DNA from: Lachnospiraceae bacterium
GTDB lineage: Bacteria; Bacillota; Clostridia; Lachnospirales; Lachnospiraceae
Length of the DNA stretch: 64,000 nucleotides
Reading direction: 5' to 3'
Assembly: GCA_022845895.1 (NCBI GenBank)
Contig: AP025573.1
Coordinates: 2,018,501-2,082,500 of the forward strand
Position numbers and translations under genes: made by a program. Under the pieces are notes generated by a model. It was not told the DNA's origin. It ran no database searches and saw only the letters and a program-made list of their open reading frames with translations. Shown piece by piece: positions 26,883 to 34,431 of the stretch. Position 1 is the stretch's first letter; the number at the start of each line of letters is the position of its first letter.

Positions 26883-27629
26883 TTAGTATGCAAACAGCTG
26901 GGTCCAGTAATTTGTTCCCTTCTGATTCTGATAGTGTCCCACGCCGATAGTCGTATATCTGGAATTCATGATATTAGCTCTGTGTCCGGGGCTGTTCATC
27001 CATCCTTTCATAACCTCTTGCGGAGACTTCTGTCCCCATGCGATATTCTCACCGGCTCCACGGAATTGAACGCCTTGTTCTGTAAGCGCAGTATTGAAGC
27101 CTCTGCCGTCCGGTCTCGTGTGCGAGAAAGAGATTTCTGTTTCTTTTGCGCGTACAAGCGCAGCTCTTGAAATATCTTCGGCCATCTTAAGTGCCGGAAG
27201 CCCTTCCTTGGCCCGCTCTGCATTGACAAGCGCCACCACTTGTTTTGCAAAAGTCTGATTGCTGCTATCGTCCTGGTCCGGCTTATCCGGCTACGGGTTG
27301 TCTGTATCCGGCTTATCTATATCCGGTACATCCGGCGTCTCCGGAATATCCGGAGCCTCAGGAACATCCGTGTCCGGCTTATTGTCCGGCTTATTCTGAC
27401 CGCCGCCATTGTTGCCAGGACAGAGTTTATTTATAATCTCTTCTATGTTAAGCTTCTGCTTCAGCTGGTCATCCGTAATCTCATTTACGCTGACACCGCT
27501 GCCGCTCCCGACAATCACATATCCTTTTCTGACAGGTCTGCTCCCTTCTGCTGCCTGAGATACCACCGGCGCTGCCATACTTGCCGCAACTGCCACAGCA
27601 GCCAATGTAATGAAAATTCTGTTCTTCAT
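26883..27629 (-). pseudogene. Secreted CAP-domain protein interrupted by an in-frame TAG
   Basis: One 248-codon frame holds a signal peptide (about 1-27, ending VVSQAAEG), a 60-residue basic/acidic domain, a Pro-Asp repeat linker (PDIPETPDVPDIDKPDTDNP) and a C-terminal CAP/SCP domain with SFSHTRPDG, GAGENIAWG and PGHRANIMNSRYTTIGVGH. A single TAG at 27291-27293 falls in the linker. The same frame continues with PDKPDQDDSSNQTFAKQVV into the intact CAP domain. Without readthrough the cell secretes only a 112-residue fragment. A recent nonsense mutation, a strain polymorphism, a sequencing error or suppression are all possible. A GTG at 27239 could restart translation but would lack a signal peptide. 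Confidence 0.8.
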
Positions 27630-27646
27630 CTTCCCCTCCTTCTGGT

Positions 27647-27682
27647 ATTATAATTGTTACAAATATATTACGTATTTGTTAC
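27647..27682 (-). promoter_or_regulatory. Promoter and three-box operator of the CAP-domain gene
   Basis: On the minus strand TATAAT (27652-27647) forms a -10, but a 17-bp spacer leads to ATACGT, a poor -35. Over that -35 lie three 6-mers in exact 11-bp steps, written on the plus strand as TGTTAC (27655), TATTAC (27666) and TGTTAC (27677). This matches the WalR-type pattern TGTWAH-N5-TGTWAH and suggests activation by an OmpR-family regulator. Confidence 0.6.
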
Positions 27683-27757
27683 GTTTTATATCCTACCACA
27701 AAAAGAAGATTTGGCAACATGTAATATCTGGGAACAAGCAGGCGCTTCTGACTTTAC

Positions 27758-29032
27758 CTAACGGAATACGAGTACGAACGCCATTCCTTCTTCGTCCTTC
27801 TGGGCAAATATCTCACCGTCCATCTTACGCATGATCTCGCGGCATATGTACAGTCCCAGTCCGTTACCTTCCAGCCCTCTGCTGTTGGCTGCACGGAAAA
27901 AGCTTTCGAAGATATGATTGAATTCGTTGTCCGTCACCGGTTGACCGGTGCTGTATATCCGTATCAGATGGCAATAGTCTTCTTCATAAAAAGATATTTC
28001 AATCTCCCTCCCGTCCCCGTATTTGAACGCATTTTCAAATATATTTCCAAACACTTCCAGGGCACGTTCCAAATCTCCTTTCAGCAGAAGATTGTCATAT
28101 TCTCCGACTTTCAAATCCACCATGCGGATTCTGCATTTCTCCCTATATGTATCCAATACCCTGCCCATCAGGTCCGCCTGGTAAAATTCTCCTTCCCTTA
28201 CCTGGATGTCCAATATATCTTCTCTGGAATTTTTAATGATTTCTTCTACATATCGTTCGATTTCTGCTGCCTTTTCACCAATCTGATGCACTGCATGTGT
28301 CTTCTGTCCGCAATCGCTGTACAGATTTTCTTCCAGCGCCTTCCCGTATAACCGTATCGTGTGCAGCGGCGTCTTGATGTCATGTGAAAGAGACAGCAGC
28401 ATCGTCTTCTTCTCCTTCTCAAGCTCCAGGCGCCTTCTTCTAGCAGATGCCAGCGCATCCCTCAGCTGGCTCATGCCACACACGAAATCACCGTAAAACC
28501 TGCTTTTTTCCTCTGTCACTTCCCCGGACAGATGGCCGTTTGCCAGTTCATACGGCAATTTCTTAAGCCGTATGAAAGGACCGATCACCCGTGCCTTCAG
28601 GTAGAGCAGCGTAGCAAGAAGAGCTGCTCCCATGATACCGATTGACAACTCCGTCAGCAGAAGTATCTTTTTCGTCTGAAATGCCGGTTTTTCATAATCG
28701 AACCTTAAGAACCCTTTTAAGGCCCCCTCTATATACAGCGGAACCACCTGAATTCCAGTCTGATTCTTCTCCTCATAAAAAGCGGCCGTCTCTTTTTCTT
28801 CCTTCAGCTTGTATTCCGGGAGATATGAGACTTCTTTCACATACTGGAAAGATGACAGATCGACATCCTGCGCCGCATCCCCCTCCTTAAGGGTATCGTA
28901 TATCCTGTTTATTTCCGTTTTATACTCGCCGCTTTGCACTGCAGCTGCACCGTAGATCCAAGTGAAAGCCATAATAGCCAAGAAGAGATAAGTCAGGGCG
29001 GCTGCCAGTATCATAGCATTATATTTCTTCAT
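27758..29032 (-). CDS. Sensor histidine kinase
   Basis: A 424-residue membrane kinase: membrane segment near residues 8-28, an extracellular sensor of about 90 residues, a second segment near 123-147, a HAMP-like region, the phosphoacceptor block LSLSHDIKTPLHTIRLYG, the N box NIFENAFKYGDG and the G box GNGLGLYICREIM. It overlaps the response-regulator gene by 14 nt and ends the ABC-exporter operon, so it probably senses the exporter's substrate or the membrane damage it causes. Confidence 0.92.
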   Translation of the reverse strand: MKKYNAMILAAALTYLFLAIMAFTWIYGAAAVQSGEYKTEINRIYDTLKEGDAAQDVDLSSFQYVKEVSYLPEYKLKEEKETAAFYEEKNQTGIQVVPLYIEGALKGFLRFDYEKPAFQTKKILLLTELSIGIMGAALLATLLYLKARVIGPFIRLKKLPYELANGHLSGEVTEEKSRFYGDFVCGMSQLRDALASARRRRLELEKEKKTMLLSLSHDIKTPLHTIRLYGKALEENLYSDCGQKTHAVHQIGEKAAEIERYVEEIIKNSREDILDIQVREGEFYQADLMGRVLDTYREKCRIRMVDLKVGEYDNLLLKGDLERALEVFGNIFENAFKYGDGREIEISFYEEDYCHLIRIYSTGQPVTDNEFNHIFESFFRAANSRGLEGNGLGLYICREIMRKMDGEIFAQKDEEGMAFVLVFR

Positions 29033-29696
29033 ATCTGTAACCTACTCCCCAGACCGTCACAATCCGCCTCGGCTCTCTGGGGCATGTCTCAATCTTGGCC
29101 CGCAGCATCTTGACGTGTACGGTCAGTGTCTGGCTTTCGCTGAAACTGTCGGCCCCCCACACTTTTCCGAAGATATATTCTTTTCGGAGCGTCTTGCCGG
29201 CATTTTGGACGAACAGAAGAAGAAGCTCATATTCCTTTACATTCAGCTCCAGCGGCCTGCTTTTCAGATATGCCGTCCGTGCCTCCTGATCGACCGTAAT
29301 CTCTCCGGATGATATAACCGCCGCTTCCTTGCGGCCTTCGGTGCGCTGCAGTATGGCGTTTACCTTGGCGGTCAATATTTCCGGATCCACAGGCTTCTCC
29401 ATATAATCGTCCGCCCCCAGCTCATAGCCCATGAGCTTATCCTCCTTATCTGATTTCGCGCTCATGATAAGGATTGGAACGTTCTGCTCGGCCCTGACCG
29501 CCCGGCATACGGCAAATCCATCCATGCCGGGAAGCATGATGTCCAGTATCATGAGGCGCACGCTCCCCTGTACGGCATACCGGACCGCCTCTTCCCCCCT
29601 GGCCGCATGCAGGACGGAATATCCGCTGTCTGCGAGAAACGCCTTAAGCAGCCTGGCCAGTTCATCATTATCTTCTACAAGTAATATATCAGTCAT
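29019..29696 (-). CDS. OmpR-family response regulator
   Basis: A 225-residue regulator with a receiver domain (acidic pocket VEDND, phosphoacceptor Asp in LMILDIMLPGMDG, Thr/Ser in ILIMSAKSD, Lys in MEKPVDP) and a winged-helix DNA-binding domain (ELNVKEYELLLLFVQNAG and VHVKMLRAKIE). It is cotranscribed with its kinase. Its likely targets include its own operon, where 11-bp-spaced repeats lie upstream of the permease gene. Confidence 0.94.
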   Translation of the reverse strand: MTDILLVEDNDELARLLKAFLADSGYSVLHAARGEEAVRYAVQGSVRLMILDIMLPGMDGFAVCRAVRAEQNVPILIMSAKSDKEDKLMGYELGADDYMEKPVDPEILTAKVNAILQRTEGRKEAAVISSGEITVDQEARTAYLKSRPLELNVKEYELLLLFVQNAGKTLRKEYIFGKVWGADSFSESQTLTVHVKMLRAKIETCPREPRRIVTVWGVGYRYEEI

Positions 29697-29703
29697 GTCC
29701 TGC

Positions 29704-30474
29704 TTACCATCCTAGTTTTATGAGCCAGTCATTCAGCAGCCGTTCCCTCTGCCTTGGATCTTCGGCTTCGTTCCAGCTGCCGAGCGCTATCTCATCCCTT
29801 ATATTGCCATCTTCGATGTATAAGACCCTGCTGCATCTGGACGCGACTTTCATGTCGTGCGTCACGAGCAGGATGCTCGTTCCTTCTGTGTGGATACGGT
29901 TCAGCTCTTCCATTACCTCGTTGGAATTCTGCTTGTTCAGTGAACCGGTCGGCTCATCGGCAAATATAATCTTCGGATGATTGATAAGGCTGCGGCAGAT
30001 GCATGCCCGCTGAAGTTGTCCTCCCGACACCGCATTGATGTCGTTTCCGGCTATCTCACTGATGCAGAGCTTCTGTAACAGTATCTTAGCATAGTCGTTG
30101 ATGAGCTTCCTGCCCTGTTTGCTCCGTCCTTCCGGCGACTGGTAAGCCGGCAATACGATATTATCATATATGGACAGATTTTTCAGCATATACATCTGCT
30201 GAAATACAAAGCCCATCTCATTAAGCCTGATATCGCTCATCTCTTTGGCCTGCATGTCCGACAGATTCCGGCCGAAGAATTCCACTTTTCCGGAGGTAGC
30301 GCTGTCCATGCCGCTGACCGTATATAGCAGGGTCGTCTTCCCTGAGCCTGACGGTCCCATGATGCCGACCATCTCTCCTTCTTCTATGCTCAGATTCACG
30401 TTTCTGAGCACATTAATGTGGCGTTTATCGCTGATATATGTTTTGCATAAGTTACTGACGTTCAATGCTCTCAT
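29704..30474 (-). CDS. ABC transporter ATP-binding protein (MacB/LolD type)
   Basis: A 256-residue ATPase with Walker A GIMGPSGSGKTTLLYTVSG, Q loop FVFQQMYML, signature NAVSGGQLQRACICRSL and Walker B IIFADEPTGSLN. The GSLN after Walker B is typical of the LolD/BceA/MacB group that pairs with FtsX-type permeases. It lies 13 nt after the permease gene and 7 nt before the response regulator. Confidence 0.95.
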   Translation of the reverse strand: MRALNVSNLCKTYISDKRHINVLRNVNLSIEEGEMVGIMGPSGSGKTTLLYTVSGMDSATSGKVEFFGRNLSDMQAKEMSDIRLNEMGFVFQQMYMLKNLSIYDNIVLPAYQSPEGRSKQGRKLINDYAKILLQKLCISEIAGNDINAVSGGQLQRACICRSLINHPKIIFADEPTGSLNKQNSNEVMEELNRIHTEGTSILLVTHDMKVASRCSRVLYIEDGNIRDEIALGSWNEAEDPRQRERLLNDWLIKLGW

Positions 30475-30487
30475 TCTATCTCTCCTC

Positions 30488-32866
30488 CTATTCCAGATTG
30501 TTTAATTCCCTTATATCTATTTTCTTTATCTTACCTGCTGCAAGATAAGCTGCTGTAACAATGCCGGCAAGAAGTATGCCCGGATACACGCCGTATATCT
30601 GCCACGGTACCACCTGTATATCTACATCTGCTCCCATAATGGCGAATATCGGCTTGAGTACCCACCGGTTGCTGATCAGCGACAGCGGGACAGCTGCCGC
30701 CATAGAGACAAGCGCGACCCCCGCCATGCGGAGCACCTGCCACATTTTTATGCTGCCGTTTCTAAATCCGATGCTTTTCATCATGGCGATTTCCCCCTTT
30801 TCCCTCACGACAAAGAGCCTCTCCATCAGCAGGGTAATCAGCATGATAACCCCACACAGCATTCCTGTCATCGGTATCACCAGATTCTGAAGGGAATTCT
30901 GGATTCCTCCCACATTGCCGTCGACGAATTCCTGGGCAGTTGACCACCCATACCCGGGAAGTTCACGTTCCAGTTCTCTGACCGTTTCTTCCTGGGACCC
31001 GTCCGTCTTCATATCTACCATTATGTTCCAGCAGTCGAACATAGGCTCATCCTTCAGATTTATCTCGGGGTTTAACCTAGCACTGTCTCCAATCTGCATA
31101 TAATCGGAATATGTTCCTGTTATGAGAAGGTTTCTTCTTTCGCCTTCTATCTCGGTCTCTACCCTGTCACCAATCTCCCAGCCGTTTTCCTCCAGCAGTT
31201 TTTTCGAAAATGCAATCTCGTCTTCCAGCAAAGGCGCTTCACCATCCTGATACGTCATATAGTCTGTGTTCCGACCAATCGTCTGTATTGTCATGATTTT
31301 GCTCTGTGTCCCGCCCTCTTTCTCTCTATAAGAAAAGAAATAGATGGGAATGCCGGTGAGCGAAGCCTTATATCCTTTATCCGCCAGTTCATCCTCCACC
31401 CGTTCCATGCTTTTTTCAAGCTGGCGGCCGGTCTTTATGCTGCCTTCTCCCTGCTGCTCGATATCCGCGACATAAGCCGCGCTTTCCGGATCGATAGCAA
31501 ATTTTCCGGCCATTTCCTTGCTTTGCATCGTGTTGAGCGTATTAAGCGGTATTGTTATCAATATAAAGCTCAGGCAGAAGGCTGCCATCAATATGAAGTA
31601 TCTTCTCGTCTGCCGGACCATATCGTTCATGCCGAGGTACATCGGTACAGGGAGTCTTTTCCTGAGATGAAGTGCGAGCCCTTTTTTCCGGTTGAAGCTT
31701 TCTCCCGTATGGCCGTCTCGTATGGCCGAGATTGCCGATATCTTATTCATTCTTCTCGTACAGCTATAGCAGAATAACAGTACGAAGATTACGACTGCCG
31801 CCGTACAGAGCAGATTGACACCTAAGTTGGCGCTGCTGTCCTCCATAATCATATTTTTACTTACACCGGCTACCATCTGCCTGCTGACCGGAACGCTGGC
31901 TGCAAAACCGGCCAGGGCGCCGCAGCAGACGAGGACGAAATATTTTGTCAGATATATTTTCTGGATGGCAGGTCCTTTCAAGCCGATCGCTTTCATGATT
32001 CCTATCTCCCTGTAATCCTCTTCTACGGTAAACACGATGGTAAAGCGCAGTACAAGAAGAGCAATCAGAATCAGGCAGATTCCAATCAGGATGAGCAGAG
32101 CCGCCATAATCATATCAAAGGAATATACGAGCGTATACATATCTTTTTCAACTGTATTTAAAACCGTGGAGTAATTCTGCTTATTCAGTTCCTTGGCAAA
32201 CTGCTCAGCCTCGGATGTATCTATATAATATAAACCAATCATATCCTCGTCGTTCTTGGCGGCAAAGCGTGCATATTCCTCTTGATTGACTAGAAGCCTT
32301 GTCATGCCGACCATATCGCTGCCGAAAGCCGCATCCTTTGTCTTCACTTTTAACCGGTATTCCCTGCTCTCACCGCCCACATGTACGGTGATGCGATCTC
32401 CCTCCTTCAGCCCGTTGCCTTCCATGATGGACGTGCTTAATGCAGCTTCATCGTCTTCCAGTGCAAATTCTCTGCCGTCCTGGTCATAAACGTAGCAGTA
32501 TCGGGCATCCATCGTGCCGAGATACACCCCTCCGTTGAAGTCCAGCTGTTTGTCTTCTCCGTCTTCTCTATAGGTGACATTCTTCTTGATGAGCGATAGC
32601 AGTGTATTATAATCATATTCCTCCACGCCAGGTCCCTGACTGTCGATCCACTCTGCTATTTTTTCTTTCTCGCTGTCACCGCTTATGACGAGATTGATAT
32701 CCGGAACGTTGGCATAATCCATGTAATATTCGACAGAAGACGTCACGACGAGTATATTGTTGACGCTGCTGGCAAGAAATATGGTTGCTATTGTTATGAA
32801 TAGAAAAAGTATCAGATTTACGCTTTTTCTTCGTTTCATATCCCTTTTTAGTATGTTTCGTATCAT
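30488..32866 (-). CDS. FtsX-type ABC transporter permease
   Basis: A 792-residue permease built from two FtsX repeats. Each has one membrane segment (about 17-38 and 420-440), an extracellular domain of about 190 residues and three more segments (about 250-380 and 655-780). This differs from BceB, which has one large outer loop between its 7th and 8th segments. Such type VII exporters act in antimicrobial peptide defence or lipid/lipoprotein handling; the substrate is unknown here. It is the first gene of permease-ATPase-regulator-kinase, an order that puts the effector genes first. Confidence 0.9.
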   Translation of the reverse strand: MIRNILKRDMKRRKSVNLILFLFITIATIFLASSVNNILVVTSSVEYYMDYANVPDINLVISGDSEKEKIAEWIDSQGPGVEEYDYNTLLSLIKKNVTYREDGEDKQLDFNGGVYLGTMDARYCYVYDQDGREFALEDDEAALSTSIMEGNGLKEGDRITVHVGGESREYRLKVKTKDAAFGSDMVGMTRLLVNQEEYARFAAKNDEDMIGLYYIDTSEAEQFAKELNKQNYSTVLNTVEKDMYTLVYSFDMIMAALLILIGICLILIALLVLRFTIVFTVEEDYREIGIMKAIGLKGPAIQKIYLTKYFVLVCCGALAGFAASVPVSRQMVAGVSKNMIMEDSSANLGVNLLCTAAVVIFVLLFCYSCTRRMNKISAISAIRDGHTGESFNRKKGLALHLRKRLPVPMYLGMNDMVRQTRRYFILMAAFCLSFILITIPLNTLNTMQSKEMAGKFAIDPESAAYVADIEQQGEGSIKTGRQLEKSMERVEDELADKGYKASLTGIPIYFFSYREKEGGTQSKIMTIQTIGRNTDYMTYQDGEAPLLEDEIAFSKKLLEENGWEIGDRVETEIEGERRNLLITGTYSDYMQIGDSARLNPEINLKDEPMFDCWNIMVDMKTDGSQEETVRELERELPGYGWSTAQEFVDGNVGGIQNSLQNLVIPMTGMLCGVIMLITLLMERLFVVREKGEIAMMKSIGFRNGSIKMWQVLRMAGVALVSMAAAVPLSLISNRWVLKPIFAIMGADVDIQVVPWQIYGVYPGILLAGIVTAAYLAAGKIKKIDIRELNNLE

Positions 32867-32923
32867 AATCCGTTCCCCTTCCGTTTACTTGACAGCAGCT
32901 GTCCTTTGCCGCCTGTTGGGTAC

Positions 32924-32957
32924 AGTATAGCGGTCAGACTATTAAAAAATCCTTAAA
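32924..32957 (-). promoter_or_regulatory. Promoter and two-box operator of the ABC/two-component operon
   Basis: The minus strand has TATACT (32929-32924) with a poor -35 (GGATTT). Two boxes, TTTAAG (32957-32952) and TTTAAT (32946-32941), are spaced exactly 11 bp and flank that -35. This is the geometry of an OmpR-family activator site and points to autoregulation by the operon's own response regulator. Confidence 0.5.
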
Positions 32958-33016
32958 TATATGAAAATATCATATGCCGCTCCTGCATGCCACAGATAAA
33001 CGGAATTCCGGTACCA

Positions 33017-33052
33017 TAAAAAAGAGCCTTGTACAGACTGTACAAGAGCTCT
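33017..33052 (-). terminator. Intrinsic terminator of the transmembrane GGDEF gene
   Basis: On the minus strand AGAGC-CTTGTACA pairs with TGTACAAG-GCTCT around a short loop, followed by six T. It begins only 4 nt after the stop codon. Confidence 0.85.
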
Positions 33053-33055
33053 GTC

Positions 33056-34183
33056 CTAAGGCTTAAGGCTCATATCCTTAGCCCTCTTGAAGTCATACAT
33101 ACGCTTATCTGACAGTTCCAGCAGTTCGGAGATGCTTTCTGCTTCATCCGGATATCTTGCCATACCTACAGATACTCCCAGAAAATCCATTTCATCTATC
33201 CTGATCTTTCTCGTATTCAGCTCTTCTAATTTCTTATAAAGCATGTCATCACAGGTCAGGCAGATGAACTCATCCCCCGCATATCTGAAAAACAGATCCT
33301 CTTCCTTAGAGCACTCCCTCAGCATATCTGAAAATGCCTGCAGATAGCGGTCCCCAGATGAATGGCCGTATTTGTCGTTGATAGATTTGAAATGATCCAG
33401 ATCCAGAAAGATAAGGTAGAATGCCTCATTCTCTGAAGCCATCTTATCCAGGCTGCTTCTAAGCGCGATGCGGTTACCAAGCTGCGTAAGACGGTCCTTT
33501 CTGGTCAATTCGCTCAGCTCCTGGTTATCGTCATCGGCCCTCAGATAAGAAACACACAGGCTGTATGAAAGGATAATGAAGTAAATGAGTAGCAAATAGA
33601 CACACAGCTTCTTAATCATGGAGACATCCATAACCATCGTATTATTGTAGGCTATTATGAGAAGGAAGCTGACGATCGTATATCGTATGAGCAGATTTTT
33701 CTGTCTCCCACATGCCTTCTGGATATAGCTGATAAATTGGTGTTTAGAAAAACGCAGGTACATCGGAAGCGTCACGGCATACAAAAGTGTCTGGGCCACG
33801 AGAACCGTCACTGATAGATAGTTCTCGTCAAACAGGTAGCCGATTCTGACTGCCATGGCAAATCCGGCAAGCCCGTACGAGAACGAATAAAATGCGATAA
33901 TTATCCGGCTTTTGACATCTCCGGCGTAATTGACGAGCGCCGGGATAAAATAAAGCACGCCCAGAACCATCAGGCGGCCATTGCCATTGCCGTAGTTTGG
34001 CAGCTTCACTGCTATAAATACCATAAAAAGCATCAGTAGAAACGTGATGGTCACGTACAGCCCCAACGATATAAACAGGCTGTGCTTCTTGCGTGATAGT
34101 GTCCAGATAGCGATAAATTCCACACAGATAATCTCTAAAACCGTCAATATATTAAATATCAAATCCATACGTCTAAGCTCCAT
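33056..34183 (-). CDS. Membrane diguanylate cyclase (GGDEF)
   Basis: A 375-residue protein: six or so membrane segments in the first 205 residues, then a GGDEF domain with LTRKDRLTQLGNR, FLDLDHFKSINDKYGHSSGD and the active-site loop RYAGDEF, a variant usually compatible with c-di-GMP synthesis. The inhibitory RxxD site is KEED here, so product feedback may be lost. Two ATGs (34183 and 34168) both have reasonable ribosome sites. It is transcribed divergently from a second cyclase gene. Confidence 0.9.
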   Translation of the reverse strand: MELRRMDLIFNILTVLEIICVEFIAIWTLSRKKHSLFISLGLYVTITFLLMLFMVFIAVKLPNYGNGNGRLMVLGVLYFIPALVNYAGDVKSRIIIAFYSFSYGLAGFAMAVRIGYLFDENYLSVTVLVAQTLLYAVTLPMYLRFSKHQFISYIQKACGRQKNLLIRYTIVSFLLIIAYNNTMVMDVSMIKKLCVYLLLIYFIILSYSLCVSYLRADDDNQELSELTRKDRLTQLGNRIALRSSLDKMASENEAFYLIFLDLDHFKSINDKYGHSSGDRYLQAFSDMLRECSKEEDLFFRYAGDEFICLTCDDMLYKKLEELNTRKIRIDEMDFLGVSVGMARYPDEAESISELLELSDKRMYDFKRAKDMSLKP

Positions 34184-34212
34184 TCATTGCTTTCCTGTTA
34201 ACATATGACTTC

Positions 34213-34241
34213 ATTATACATCAGCACCCCCTATATATCCA
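34213..34241 (-). promoter_or_regulatory. Promoter of the membrane GGDEF gene
   Basis: The minus strand reads TGGATA (34241-34236), 17 bp, TATAAT (34218-34213) with an upstream TG near the -10. It lies about 30 nt before the first possible start codon. Confidence 0.5.
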
Positions 34242-34281
34242 GTTCTAAATCAACATGGAACCTTCCACTTATTGACAGAGG

Positions 34282-34336
34282 CGTATGTCATGCTCAGGGC
34301 AGCCCTTAAGGGCCGTCTGTGTCATACGGCCCTTTT
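34282..34336 (+). promoter_or_regulatory. Terminator-like leader structure before the PAS-GGDEF gene
   Basis: AAGGGCCGT (34308-34316) pairs with ACGGCCCTT (34326-34334) and runs into TTTT, a plus-strand intrinsic terminator about 95 nt before the PAS-GGDEF start. Its left arm is also part of a competing hairpin, GCCCTTAAGGGC (34302-34313). Its loop and right arm overlap a possible CGTATG/CATACG pairing (34282-34287 with 34323-34328). Mutually exclusive folds of this sort suggest attenuation. It does not match the GEMM-I c-di-GMP riboswitch core. Confidence 0.45.
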
Positions 34337-34431
34337 CGGAATATAATAATATACCAATATAATTTTACATGATACAGCACGACGCAGCTGTAAGTTAAAC
34401 TGATAACAACAAAACCTATGGGAGAAATAAA

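Noticed and set aside
27291..27293. TAG as a pyrrolysine codon
   Set aside because: No pylS/pylT is visible, the context is a low-complexity linker, and CAP proteins do not use pyrrolysine. A nonsense mutation or error is simpler.
34282..34336. c-di-GMP riboswitch (GEMM-I) before the PAS-GGDEF gene
   Set aside because: The conserved GGACGCAAAGCC-like core and tetraloop receptor are not present; only a terminator with alternative pairing is supported.
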